The notes beneath the pieces were generated by a model, which saw only the letters and a list, made by a program, of their open reading frames with translations, ran no database searches and had not been told where the DNA came from. A DNA stretch of 55,977 bases. Origin: Flavobacterium sandaracinum. Its GTDB lineage: Bacteria > Bacteroidota > Bacteroidia > Flavobacteriales > Flavobacteriaceae. Of this stretch, positions 26,077 to 34,501 are shown in pieces; within the stretch, counting starts at the first letter, position 1, and each line of letters starts with the position of its first letter. The stretch covers positions 9,720 to 65,696 of the forward strand of contig NZ_SMFN01000020.1 in NCBI RefSeq assembly GCF_004349135.1. Direction: 5' to 3'. The translations under genes and the position numbers were made by a program.

Positions 26077-27126
26077 TTAGCGATCTTTTAATCTTTTGAA
26101 CACATCCATATTATCTTTCAATCTTTCTTCCAGTGCCTGGCTTTTTTCTCCTAAAAATTTATTAAAATCTTCAGCACTTACGGTACCTATATAATCTTTT
26201 AATTTTTCATGTAATGCATCCCTAAAAACCATATCTCTACTTGCCATAAGCCCCCTTGCTTTATCTCTCAATGGTTCATAAATCTTATTGGTTCGTTTCT
26301 CAAATTCAGAAAACACCCCATGTGCCTCGGTTAAAGAAAATTTCTCTCCTTTTTTCTCAAATTCTTCCTTCAAAAATTCAGAAAAACCACTTTCGTAACT
26401 AGAAATCAGATCTAATACTTCCGAATACATTGTATTTCTTACGTTTTCTGATAGCTTTAAATCCAGTACTTTGCGGTATTCTTTTGAATCTTCGTTAAAA
26501 ATATTTTTGTAGATTTTATCTGTTAATTGCCCGTATTTGAATTTATTAGGAACTATATAAAAATCAACTGCATTGGTAAATTCTTGTCTATAATTGATTG
26601 TGCTTATTGCAGACCTCAAAAACTCTGGCTCTCTTTGATTAATAAATTTGGTAGAACCTCCACTGTTTTTATTCAAAACGTCTATTACTACGTTAAGCAT
26701 AAAACTTCTTACTTCTTTTGCCTTATCCGATGTTTGAAGTAACATACCAATATTTAATAATGCTTTAAAAGTAAAGACAGATAAGCTAGTCGCTCTTTTT
26801 CCTACCAACTCATTATCATCATCTTGCATCAACTGACCGACATTGATGTCGGTCAGTTGATTTATCAAATCTTTAAACATTTTAAGTTTGATACCTTTGA
26901 AAATTTCATACCCTGAATTTTGCAGCTCAGCGCTATTTTCTTGTAAAATCCGTTCAATTGTTCTTGTATCTACTTCATAAAATCTAGATACTTGATTCAA
27001 GGTGTAACGGTATTTTTTTTCGAACATAATGCCCTTAAATCCCAATTGGTTGTATATTTCTTTAACAGCCGTATTGTTATTAATTACATTTTCACGGTCA
27101 ATGTGTGAATTGGTTAAATCTTTCAT
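26077..27126 (-). CDS. RhuM-like/DNA-binding protein paired with Doc
   Basis: A 349-residue protein with an ATG start. The N-terminus (RYTLNQVSRFYEVDTRTIERIL, about 40-62) is a helix-turn-helix, and the following ~100 residues, with a helical segment LNIGMLLQTSDKAKEVRSFML, resemble virulence-RhuM/DNA-binding proteins that precede Doc genes in Bacteroidota. The C-terminal half is helical and charged. It probably binds DNA and may neutralise or regulate Doc, whose gene follows after 2 bases. An unusual 16-bp-armed palindrome lies inside its coding sequence (26828-26861, encoding NQLTDINVGQLMQ), and a near-identical palindrome precedes its start (27157-27184), which suggests autoregulation or repeat invasion. 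Confidence 0.65.
   Translation of the reverse strand: MKDLTNSHIDRENVINNNTAVKEIYNQLGFKGIMFEKKYRYTLNQVSRFYEVDTRTIERILQENSAELQNSGYEIFKGIKLKMFKDLINQLTDINVGQLMQDDDNELVGKRATSLSVFTFKALLNIGMLLQTSDKAKEVRSFMLNVVIDVLNKNSGGSTKFINQREPEFLRSAISTINYRQEFTNAVDFYIVPNKFKYGQLTDKIYKNIFNEDSKEYRKVLDLKLSENVRNTMYSEVLDLISSYESGFSEFLKEEFEKKGEKFSLTEAHGVFSEFEKRTNKIYEPLRDKARGLMASRDMVFRDALHEKLKDYIGTVSAEDFNKFLGEKSQALEERLKDNMDVFKRLKDR
26828..26861. repeat. palindrome inside a coding sequence
   Basis: TCAACTGACCGACAT and its exact complement are separated by TG; with one more paired base on each side the arms are 16 bp. It shares 13 bp per arm with the palindrome at 27157-27184 upstream of the same gene and keeps that gene's frame open. 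Confidence 0.85.
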
Positions 27127-27474
27127 TTCTGCAAGGTTTATTTTTTTATTTATTTCAACTGACCGACATGAATGTCGGTCAGTTCATCATTAATTTCAAT
27201 TCTTCAACTTAAAGAAAGCTCATTCCTCTCAGTTGGATTCCTTTTTTCTGGTAGGGACACTGATGTCATCACCAGAAATTCAGCCCGTTTTTTGAGAGGG
27301 ACATTGATGTCCCTCTCAAAATTATTTTCGCTATTTCATAGAGGAGCATCCGTGTCCCTCTGTGAAGCTACTCCTTTTTTTCTTCTCTTCACGAAACAAA
27401 GTTCTTTTTCCTTTTTCCTCTGCTATCATCTTTTCATACAATTTCAAAAGGTATTCCAATCGTTCAATTATATT
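27127..27474. repeat. cluster of four palindromic elements
   Basis: This gene-free stretch holds four dyads, each with a 2-base centre and a core related to GACAT-NN-ATGTC: 27157-27184 (arms AACTGACCGACAT, perfect), 27245-27278 (outer arm TTTCTGGT, imperfect), 27290-27321 (arms TTTTGAGAGGGACAT, perfect) and 27335-27366 (outer arm TTCATAGAGG, imperfect with G-T pairs). The outer arms differ between elements but remain self-complementary. The rest of the stretch is a methyltransferase-gene remnant at 27380-27465. Confidence 0.8.
27380..27465 (-). pseudogene. duplicated 3' end of an MmeI-like methyltransferase gene
   Basis: These 86 bases align without gaps to 28489-28574, the end of the intact methyltransferase gene, with 10 mismatches (about 88 percent identity by eye). 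The frame is conserved: ERLEYLLKLYEKMIAEEKGK against ERLEYLFKLYEKMIAEEKEK. Similarity ends sharply at CGTTC. It is the stump of a second, related methyltransferase gene. Confidence 0.75.
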
Positions 27475-28398
27475 TTAACTTTTAAACTCTTCGTCAATTT
27501 CTTTGACCATTGATTTTAATTCCTCAAAATGAGATTTCAATGCGTCGATAAATATTCGTAATTCTAATTTGTCCTCAATTTTGTTTTCTATTAAGTCACG
27601 CTTTAAACGGTTAAATAAATAATCGAGCATTTCTGTATTTAGTTCAATACCAGATAATGCTGATAAACTTGAATATCTTTCAATTATCCCTTTCTTAATA
27701 TTATTATATGTTTCGAAAATAGTTCCAAAATTAATTTCAACTAATGTATAATCTCGATTGATGTTCTCATAAAGTTTTGAAAATTGATAGTCAATGCTTT
27801 TATGCACTAGGTCTATAAGTTTGCTGTCTTTAAATTTGAGTTTATGATTCTCGAAATCGGATTTTAATTTTTCCATTGTTTGATTTAAAATTACTTTAAA
27901 TAATCCTCCCTGGGTTTCAATACAGGATAAAACATTAATATCCGTAAACTCATCTTCTTCACCTGTTTTTGGAAAAGAAGACATCATTTGAAATCCTTTC
28001 TTTTGAATAGTCATTCGACTAATGCCGTGAAATGACTTACCGTTGCCTCTATCAGTTGGATGACCAATTGAATTATTGCGAATCTCCCTTATATTATATA
28101 ATTCAGGATAGTCCTTTTTGAAATCAATGTCTTGACCAAATAAGGACTTATTAAGATTACATAGTGCGTCTTGTTGCAGATATAAGGCGTGAAGAATCCC
28201 ATAAACATATAAATAACCTTTTTCGCTGGAGCTGAATTCCGACAAGTTAGTATAATCGTCTATTGCAATTTGAGAATCTTCGATTACATCCAACGAAGTC
28301 CACAATCTATTCCAGATGATTTTATCTTGGAAAAGAAGTTCACTTTTCCAAGGATGATTACAAATTTCTCTTATTTCTTCGAATATATTTTCTATCAT
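27475..28398 (-). CDS. HEPN-like hypothetical protein in restriction locus
   Basis: About 307 residues from the ATG at 28398; a TTG at 28407 extends it by three. The only recognisable motif is IREIRNNSIGHPTDRG, where Arg-107 and His-113 fit the R-x(4-6)-H motif of HEPN ribonucleases, in a helical context (residues about 60-115). The rest is helical with no family I know. It lies between the intact methyltransferase gene (71 bases upstream) and a stump of a related methyltransferase, so it was probably inserted or exchanged as cargo of the restriction system. It may be an RNA-cleaving effector or a dimerisation module without catalysis. Confidence 0.55.
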   Translation of the reverse strand: MIENIFEEIREICNHPWKSELLFQDKIIWNRLWTSLDVIEDSQIAIDDYTNLSEFSSSEKGYLYVYGILHALYLQQDALCNLNKSLFGQDIDFKKDYPELYNIREIRNNSIGHPTDRGNGKSFHGISRMTIQKKGFQMMSSFPKTGEEDEFTDINVLSCIETQGGLFKVILNQTMEKLKSDFENHKLKFKDSKLIDLVHKSIDYQFSKLYENINRDYTLVEINFGTIFETYNNIKKGIIERYSSLSALSGIELNTEMLDYLFNRLKRDLIENKIEDKLELRIFIDALKSHFEELKSMVKEIDEEFKS

Positions 28399-28469
28399 TA
28401 TTTTCAATTATCCACGGGTTTTCTGTATGGAAATTTTTTCAACAGAAAGACCTCAATCCCTCAATGAAA

Positions 28470-31163
28470 CTACTTTTGCTTTTTAGCTTTCTTCTCTTCT
28501 TGAAACAAAGTTCCTTTTTCTTTTTCCTCTGCAATCATTTTTTCATATAGTTTGAAAAGATATTCCAATCGTTCTTCATCACTCTCAAAAGGTTTGCTAC
28601 GGTAGCAACGTTCTACTGCCAAATCATTCAAGAGATGTGCTTCACGCAAATCTTCTGGCATTTTTTCTGGGTCATACAATTGTGCTAAGGTTTTCTCGGA
28701 GTGGTTTTCTCGTTCTTCTAATATTCTGAATACGCATTGGGTTAGTTCTTCTTTTTGGGTTTCAGAAATTGGGGGAATTGGAAAGGTATTGTAAACAATA
28801 GAAGATGAATAGCTTAATCGAGATTCTAGTTTACCTCCAATAGCTTTTAACCATAAAATATGCATTTTTGAAGACAAAATTGTAAATATATATGGTTCCG
28901 AATTGTAAATAGGAAACGCTTTATCAAGGATTACCACATTATTATCAAAATAACCAATAGGTAAATATTCTCTGTTTTCAGATGAAACTTTTGGAATAAC
29001 AATTAGCTTTCCTTCAATATATCTTGGCTCTCCAAATCTGTGAGGAGTTTTAGCAGCATCAATAGTACCTTTTCTATTGCTTTCTAATCTAAATTGTTCT
29101 ACTTTTTTTAACCTATTTGAAATTAAGTCAATTTGTTTTGCTTCTTCCAAATCTTTATCATCAATCCATAAACACCATCTTTCTATTCCTTTTATTAATT
29201 CTTGCGAACCCATAATTTTTTTTAAGAATTTTTCAACTTTTGGCTCGTCTGATAAGGCTTGATTTTTTTCAATTTCTGTAAATAATAAATTCCCGCCATC
29301 TAATGCTGAACTGCCATATCCTATTTTAGGGATTTTAGAAATGGATTGATTTCTATTATTAATAAAAACATTATTAGCGTTAAAAAGATAACCGTTAATG
29401 TTATTTACTAAAAGCTTTCTGTTTTCACTAAATAAATATTTTTCTGATTTTGAAATATTTCTAATTCCGACGATAATAACTGATACGCCAGCATTAGCCT
29501 TAGCATTATTATTCCATTTAAACGAAGTATGAGCAAAACCTATTTCTAAATTTTTTATGAAGATTTTAGACCAAAGTAAAGCGACTTGTTCTCCTTGGCA
29601 AATTGAATTGGTAGAAACAAAAGCAAATTGAGCATTATGGTTTTGAATAAAATCTGCTCCTTTAAAAATCCAACAAGATATATAATCTAGACTTTTATAT
29701 TCTTTAAATCCTTTGAATACAAAAGTCATATCTTCTTTTTGGAGTTCATTTTGAACACTATAACCCAAATAAGGCGGATTCCCTAAAATATAAATCTCAT
29801 CACCTTCCTTTTTAGGGCAAACACTTTCCCAATCGACTCTAGCAGCGTTTCCGTGAACAATAGATCCTGTTTGTTGTAATGGCAGTGACGGTTTTGTTCT
29901 TCCAAAAGCTTTAAAAAATTCTTGGTTCATTTGGTGTTCTGCCAACCACAGCGAGAGTATGGCGATTTCGTGAGCAAAATCGTCAATCTCGATGCCGTAA
30001 AAATGATTCAAGCTTATGCCTGAATATTGGGTAGTATAGGTTTTGTTTACCGCATCTATTTCCTTGAAGATTGCCATTTCTAGTTTTCGTAATTCTTTGT
30101 AGGCAATAATCAGGAAGTTGCCGCTACCACAAGCCGGATCAAATAGTTTGATGTTCCAAATTCTTTTTAATAAAGCTTCAAGTTTGTTTTTGTTGCCTTT
30201 GGCGTTTTCAAAAGTTGTATATAAATCATTTAAGAATAAAGGCTCTATTACTTTCATAATATTAGGCACACTAGTGTAGTGCTGTCCTAAACTACCTCGT
30301 TGATTTACCGAAATAACGGCTTGAAACATCGAGCCAAAAATATCAGGATTTATAGCAGCCCAATTTTGTTCACCACTATCCAAAACCGCTTGTCGGCTAC
30401 GACGTGTAAAAATTGGTGCTGTGTGTTTGTTCTGGAACAAACCACCATTTACATACGGAAAGGCATCCAAATAAACTGGTAGATTGTGTCTATCGTTTGC
30501 GTCAGTATTCATTACCTCAAACATTTTATCGAGATAGTCGCTTAAATCGCTACCGTCTGTTTGTGTGTGATTTTGAATAGAATGGGTAAATAAATTCTTT
30601 TCGAAAATCCCAGTATCTTCGGCAAAGTAACAAAACAACAAGCGGGAAAGAAATACATTCAATCCGTGAATAAATTCGGGAGAATTGTCGGGATTGTCTT
30701 TTTTGATTTCGTCAAAAAGCTTTGCCATTTTTTCGGCTGCTTTTACATCAGCTGGATTTTCGTTTTGGTGTTGTGCTTTTTCCATACCTGCCCAGGGTAG
30801 AAAGAAATCAAAGTGCTTGGGTAATACCATAAAATCGATGTCTAAACTATCGCTTGTTTTTGTATCAATGGCTAAAAAAGTTTTGAAATCGGTAACGATA
30901 ACAAAACGTTGCTCTTGTTTGAGCGCGTTTTTTATCTCGGAAATGGCTTGATGTAGATCTTGATCAAAGACTGGTTTGAAAAACACTTTTTTCTTCCACG
31001 ATATTTCCCCTTCTATTTTTGATAAATTAAGATTTCCTTTTTGTAATCGTGTTATGGAAGCTTTAGGCGAACCATAGGCTAACAAAAATTCATAAATAAA
31101 AGTTTCATTAGTATAGTTTACTATCAAATTTTGAAGATTTGATTCTATTTGGGCAATGTTCAT
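28470..31163 (-). CDS. MmeI-family class I SAM-dependent DNA methyltransferase
   Basis: An 897-residue protein with an ATG start. The N-terminal region (about 1-155, ending in FFLPWAGMEKAQHQNENPAD and AAEKMAKLFDEI) and helical spacer (160-300) match the MmeI_N and MmeI_hel regions as I know them. The methyltransferase domain has motif I FDPACGSGNF (341-350) and the N6-adenine motif IV NPPY (462-465). A target-recognition domain (about 600-800) and a C-terminal helical tail follow. In MmeI-type enzymes the N-terminus carries a nuclease E-x-K; here the corresponding strand appears to read KKVFFKPV, without the acidic residue. So this may be methyltransferase-only, with cutting done by the helicase/GIY-YIG genes downstream. 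The alignment of that motif is my inference. Confidence 0.82.
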   Translation of the reverse strand: MNIAQIESNLQNLIVNYTNETFIYEFLLAYGSPKASITRLQKGNLNLSKIEGEISWKKKVFFKPVFDQDLHQAISEIKNALKQEQRFVIVTDFKTFLAIDTKTSDSLDIDFMVLPKHFDFFLPWAGMEKAQHQNENPADVKAAEKMAKLFDEIKKDNPDNSPEFIHGLNVFLSRLLFCYFAEDTGIFEKNLFTHSIQNHTQTDGSDLSDYLDKMFEVMNTDANDRHNLPVYLDAFPYVNGGLFQNKHTAPIFTRRSRQAVLDSGEQNWAAINPDIFGSMFQAVISVNQRGSLGQHYTSVPNIMKVIEPLFLNDLYTTFENAKGNKNKLEALLKRIWNIKLFDPACGSGNFLIIAYKELRKLEMAIFKEIDAVNKTYTTQYSGISLNHFYGIEIDDFAHEIAILSLWLAEHQMNQEFFKAFGRTKPSLPLQQTGSIVHGNAARVDWESVCPKKEGDEIYILGNPPYLGYSVQNELQKEDMTFVFKGFKEYKSLDYISCWIFKGADFIQNHNAQFAFVSTNSICQGEQVALLWSKIFIKNLEIGFAHTSFKWNNNAKANAGVSVIIVGIRNISKSEKYLFSENRKLLVNNINGYLFNANNVFINNRNQSISKIPKIGYGSSALDGGNLLFTEIEKNQALSDEPKVEKFLKKIMGSQELIKGIERWCLWIDDKDLEEAKQIDLISNRLKKVEQFRLESNRKGTIDAAKTPHRFGEPRYIEGKLIVIPKVSSENREYLPIGYFDNNVVILDKAFPIYNSEPYIFTILSSKMHILWLKAIGGKLESRLSYSSSIVYNTFPIPPISETQKEELTQCVFRILEERENHSEKTLAQLYDPEKMPEDLREAHLLNDLAVERCYRSKPFESDEERLEYLFKLYEKMIAEEKEKGTLFQEEKKAKKQK

Positions 31164-31574
31164 AAGTACATTATGTTACAATTTTGTGGAATGCAGTTTT
31201 GATTAAAACCTGATATTTTAATTGCTAAGATATTAAAAAATACCTCAAAAGGGATGTAGTTTATCTGATACTTATATTTATTCAGACACCCCTAAATATT
31301 CTTCATTGCTTTACAATAAAAAAATATCTTTTAAAAAACACTTAAAATAACAGAATAAATTCCCTACTGCATCTTGAATAATTTATAAAACCAATACAAC
31401 CTTTTTGTAATAGATGAGAAATATGAATTTAAATCACTGAAACGAGAAAAACCCCGCAATAATAGCGAGGCTCTTCCGTCTTATGAAAACAAAATTTAAA
31501 TTATTCCTTATTCTTATCATGTGTTTTAGAATTAAAAATTAGTTTTATTCCGAAATTGTCGTTTACTAATCTGG
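31164..31574. other. gene-free spacer with terminator
   Basis: About 410 AT-rich bases upstream of the methyltransferase gene. On the minus strand GCCTCGC and GCGGGG arms (31447-31471) followed by TTTTT make a terminator for the gene at 31575-33191. A 19-codon plus-strand frame at 31483 (MKTKFKLFLILIMCF) is too short to support. The methyltransferase promoter probably lies within the last 200 bases before 31163, but I see no clear box. Confidence 0.5.
31447..31471 (-). terminator. terminator of unknown two-gene unit
   Basis: Minus-strand CCTCGC-tattatt-GCGGGG stem followed by TTTTTCTC, about 100 bases past the stop at 31575. Confidence 0.55.
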
Positions 31575-33191
31575 CTAATCTTCCTCAAAGTCTTGCAATA
31601 ATCCGCCTTCAATAACCAAATTGTGTAATTCATACATCAACTTCTCAACAATACCATTCATCTGACAAACCTCTTCCTTGCTGAGCTTTGACAACTTATG
31701 ATTAAGTACCCTATGTTTATTTAAATACGGAAAGCATTCCGTCCAGAACTGTTCTAGCAAATAATTATACTTTCGGATGTTGGCATCTGCATAGATACAT
31801 AAGTGCCACAATGCTTGGCTAGTCAGATTATTAGGCAGGTAATAGGTTTTTACAAAAATATAAGTTCTGCAAAACGACAGAAAGAATAATGAAAAGAGAT
31901 ACTCTAAACCTTGGTAGTTTTCTTTAGGATTATTGGCTATTGTAAAAAATTGCAAGGCAACATCTTTGGTCGGCTTGTAATAAAAATACAGATCAGCGTG
32001 GTACGGATTGTGAGGCTGCTCCCAATGAAATTCCGAGTGGTACGGGCTGGATGAATATATCAGGTCATTGGCTTGAATAATGTCGGAAAAGAAACTTTGA
32101 AACTGGTAGAGATTTTCTTGTATCCATTTACGGCTGTGACTTATCATAACAACCTCGTGATTATCCGCAATTTTGCTTTTTAAGAAATGATTGATTAACC
32201 TTAATTTTTCGTTAGTTCCACCGTTACCTATAAGCATCAGGTAATAGGTCGTTTTCTCTGCATAGGTAATTTGGTGGTATAAGTAGATTTGTTCAACTTC
32301 TACTAAATTTAATATGGTTTCGACAGCAATGCCCAGGGTTTGTTTTTTCGGTTTATTATCCATTTGGCATGAAACTTCGTGTTCTACTATATGTGCTTTT
32401 TTTAACATCTTCTTTAATTCAGAAAACCTTTCTTCGATAAGGCAATAGAGGCGTTGTTCGGCAATTCCAACCGCTTCATACATTTCTTCTTTATAAATCA
32501 CTTCATCATCGTCGGATGCTTCTTTTGCTTTTACAAACAGATCTGTTAGATAATATTTGTTGTGGTTGTTTCTCACAAAGTATTTTTGAATAACAGGAAT
32601 GTATTCTATAAGATTATTGATCCTTTCATCTAAACTAAGTAAAGCAGATTTACTTCCGCAATACAGCTCTTCTAAATATTCAAGATCATATTCAATTAGC
32701 CTCGAGTAAGATGTAAAAACACCGTTGGAACAGCCTTCCGAAATAAGATTTTGAATTTGTGACTTATGAAGATCATGATCGTGATAAAAATCGTCTTTAA
32801 GCGCATGAAGCCTCTTATTGTATTTTTTCCAATCCCTTGTAATGACAATCGAATCTTGGGAGTCTTTATTTTGGTAGATGACAGCCGAAGGGCGGCAGTA
32901 AAATTCAATAAACGGATAACCTAAAGAAAATCGATGACGGAGTTTTGAAGTGTAAATAAAATATACGGCAATCTGACAGTTATTTTTAACTTTTCTTACC
33001 CAGTTTTTTTCCTGTAGTTCTTTTGCATCTATACCTTTTTCAGTATGAATAATTAGATATGAAAACGCAGAAGACTGCCCTTTGGTAAAAAATATTTGAA
33101 TAATAGTATACTGATTAACCAATTGTCGTAGTATGTTTTCTAAATATTCGTTTTCGAGTTTTGGAAATGTAAGTTTTTCAAGAGTTTTCAT
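31575..33191 (-). CDS. unrecognised protein of two-gene unit
   Basis: About 538 residues from the ATG at 33191 (MKTLEKLTFPKLEN); the frame stays open upstream into the preceding gene, but that part overlaps the 185-residue gene and is unlikely to be used. The protein is soluble, rich in Tyr, Leu and charged residues, and probably helical in its second half, where RTYIFVKTYYLPNNLTSQALWHLC and YNYLLEQFW recall HEPN-like bundles, but without an R-x4-6-H motif that I trust. It follows the 185-residue gene by 34 bases. Such paired unknown genes occur in Bacteroidota elements; function not known. Confidence 0.55.
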   Translation of the reverse strand: MKTLEKLTFPKLENEYLENILRQLVNQYTIIQIFFTKGQSSAFSYLIIHTEKGIDAKELQEKNWVRKVKNNCQIAVYFIYTSKLRHRFSLGYPFIEFYCRPSAVIYQNKDSQDSIVITRDWKKYNKRLHALKDDFYHDHDLHKSQIQNLISEGCSNGVFTSYSRLIEYDLEYLEELYCGSKSALLSLDERINNLIEYIPVIQKYFVRNNHNKYYLTDLFVKAKEASDDDEVIYKEEMYEAVGIAEQRLYCLIEERFSELKKMLKKAHIVEHEVSCQMDNKPKKQTLGIAVETILNLVEVEQIYLYHQITYAEKTTYYLMLIGNGGTNEKLRLINHFLKSKIADNHEVVMISHSRKWIQENLYQFQSFFSDIIQANDLIYSSSPYHSEFHWEQPHNPYHADLYFYYKPTKDVALQFFTIANNPKENYQGLEYLFSLFFLSFCRTYIFVKTYYLPNNLTSQALWHLCIYADANIRKYNYLLEQFWTECFPYLNKHRVLNHKLSKLSKEEVCQMNGIVEKLMYELHNLVIEGGLLQDFEED

Positions 33192-33225
33192 AATGTTATA
33201 TTTTAAGTTGGTAAAGGTTGTTTTA

Positions 33226-33783
33226 TTACGTTGTAAGTTCAGTTGGGTCAATTTTCTTGATTCTCTCAACACCTCTTTCTCTCATCAGCTCTCCTGCATC
33301 GAGCATTTTGATTAAATGAATATAAGGTGTCGTAAGGTCGGAGTCAGGATCTACATAATATGGAGACAATGAAAGCTCTGTGATTTCACATAAGAAAAAT
33401 TCAAACTGTTGAAATGTTCTCTCTTCAAATGCACTTTGAAGCACCAAAAAAGGATTGTCGTATTCTTCTTTGGTCAGGGAAGAAAGATGAAATACCGTTT
33501 CGGAGCGGGAAGACTCTTTCACTTTCCATTTCTTGTCTTTCCCCTTCAGGCAGTAACAGACTTTGAGAAAAGAGCATATAGCAGTATAAAAGACAAAAGC
33601 ATTGCAAGGATCATCCTGCTTGTAGACTTTTCTCTTATAGCAGTGAAGTACTGCTTCACTTAAATTCTGTTTATAATAATCAAGATGTGCAAAGTCAAAA
33701 ATGGCGTCAAATGCCTCAAATGGATTTCCTGCAACAAACCCTGCCCAAAATCCAGTTTCGAAGGATATTTTATTCTTTTTCAT
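33226..33783 (-). CDS. unrecognised protein, first gene of two-gene unit
   Basis: A 185-residue soluble protein with an ATG start, rich in Phe and Cys (six Cys, spread through the protein). I recognise no family. It is divergently oriented from the XRE regulator at 33964 with 180 bases between them, which suggests that the regulator controls this unit. Confidence 0.5.
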   Translation of the reverse strand: MKKNKISFETGFWAGFVAGNPFEAFDAIFDFAHLDYYKQNLSEAVLHCYKRKVYKQDDPCNAFVFYTAICSFLKVCYCLKGKDKKWKVKESSRSETVFHLSSLTKEEYDNPFLVLQSAFEERTFQQFEFFLCEITELSLSPYYVDPDSDLTTPYIHLIKMLDAGELMRERGVERIKKIDPTELTT

Positions 33784-33893
33784 AGTGGGAAGATTTAAAA
33801 TTCACAAGCGAAGTTCCATTCTTTCAAAAGGATAAACTATTCAGAATGCGGATATAATATCTGACAAAAGGGATATTTTACAGGATATTTTTT

Positions 33894-33938
33894 TATCTTT
33901 GAAACTCAGAATTGTTAATCGAAATGGCTTTATCTTTG
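33894..33938 (+). promoter_or_regulatory. two TAnnTTTG boxes upstream of XRE gene
   Basis: TATCTTTG occurs at 33894-33901 and again at 33931-33938, both matching the Bacteroidota -7 consensus. A TTG at 33912-33914 lies roughly one -33 spacing before the second box, which is 25 bases before the ATG at 33964. Confidence 0.45.
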
Positions 33939-33963
33939 AGCCTTCAGAAAATTGATACTCATT

Positions 33964-34368
33964 ATGGAACAGAAAATACATCAGGGAAGAAACGTAAAAC
34001 GTTTCAGAGAAATGCTAAACATAAAGCAGGAGGCATTGGCTTATGATCTGGGAGAAGACTGGAATCAGAAGAAAATTTCTATGCTGGAGCAAAAAGATGT
34101 AATTGAGAATAATATACTTAATCAAATCTCAGCAGTATTAAAAATTCCAGTTGAAGCTTTTCAGAATTTTGATGAGGAACAGGCAGTGAATTTAATTTCG
34201 TGTAATTTCTCGGACAATGCAATGTTCAATAACAAAATTGAAGTTTTTAATAACAATCCGATTGAGGAAATCAAAAAACTTCATGAAGAAAAAATTGCTT
34301 TATACGAGCGCATGCTGAAAGAAAAAGATGAAATGATGGCAAGGCTGGAAAAATTAATCAATAAATAA
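33964..34368 (+). CDS. XRE-family transcriptional regulator with coiled-coil tail
   Basis: About 134 residues from the ATG at 33964 (MEQKIHQGRNVKRF); the non-ATG start at 33952 adds four. Residues about 9-63 form a Cro/C1-type helix-turn-helix (VKRFREMLNIKQEALAYDLG ... QKKISMLEQKD). The C-terminal 40 residues (EEIKKLHEEKIALYERMLKEKDEMM) are a strong coiled coil for dimerisation. It is one of the few plus-strand genes in the element and is divergent from the two-gene unknown unit, so it probably regulates that unit and itself. Such regulators are widespread in Bacteroidota elements. Confidence 0.8.
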   Translation: MEQKIHQGRNVKRFREMLNIKQEALAYDLGEDWNQKKISMLEQKDVIENNILNQISAVLKIPVEAFQNFDEEQAVNLISCNFSDNAMFNNKIEVFNNNPIEEIKKLHEEKIALYERMLKEKDEMMARLEKLINK

Positions 34369-34501
34369 TTGGGATAATTCCTTTATTTTTTTGCGCTGCT
34401 TTGTTATGAAATATTCCGAAAGTATAAAATAAAAAAAACAATTCGAAAAAGAGTTGGATTTGTGATAAAAACGCGAGGTAATTGCTATTCTCAACAGATT
34501 T

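Noticed and set aside
28470..31163. BREX PglX or a type I HsdM
   Set aside because: The N-terminal signature (LPWAGMEKAQHQNENPAD) and length fit the MmeI family, and no BREX genes (BrxL, PglZ, BrxC) or HsdS/HsdR are nearby.
31483..31542. 19-codon signal-peptide-like frame on the plus strand
   Set aside because: Too short, with no mature part and no neighbouring continuation; the hydrophobic run is expected in AT-rich DNA.
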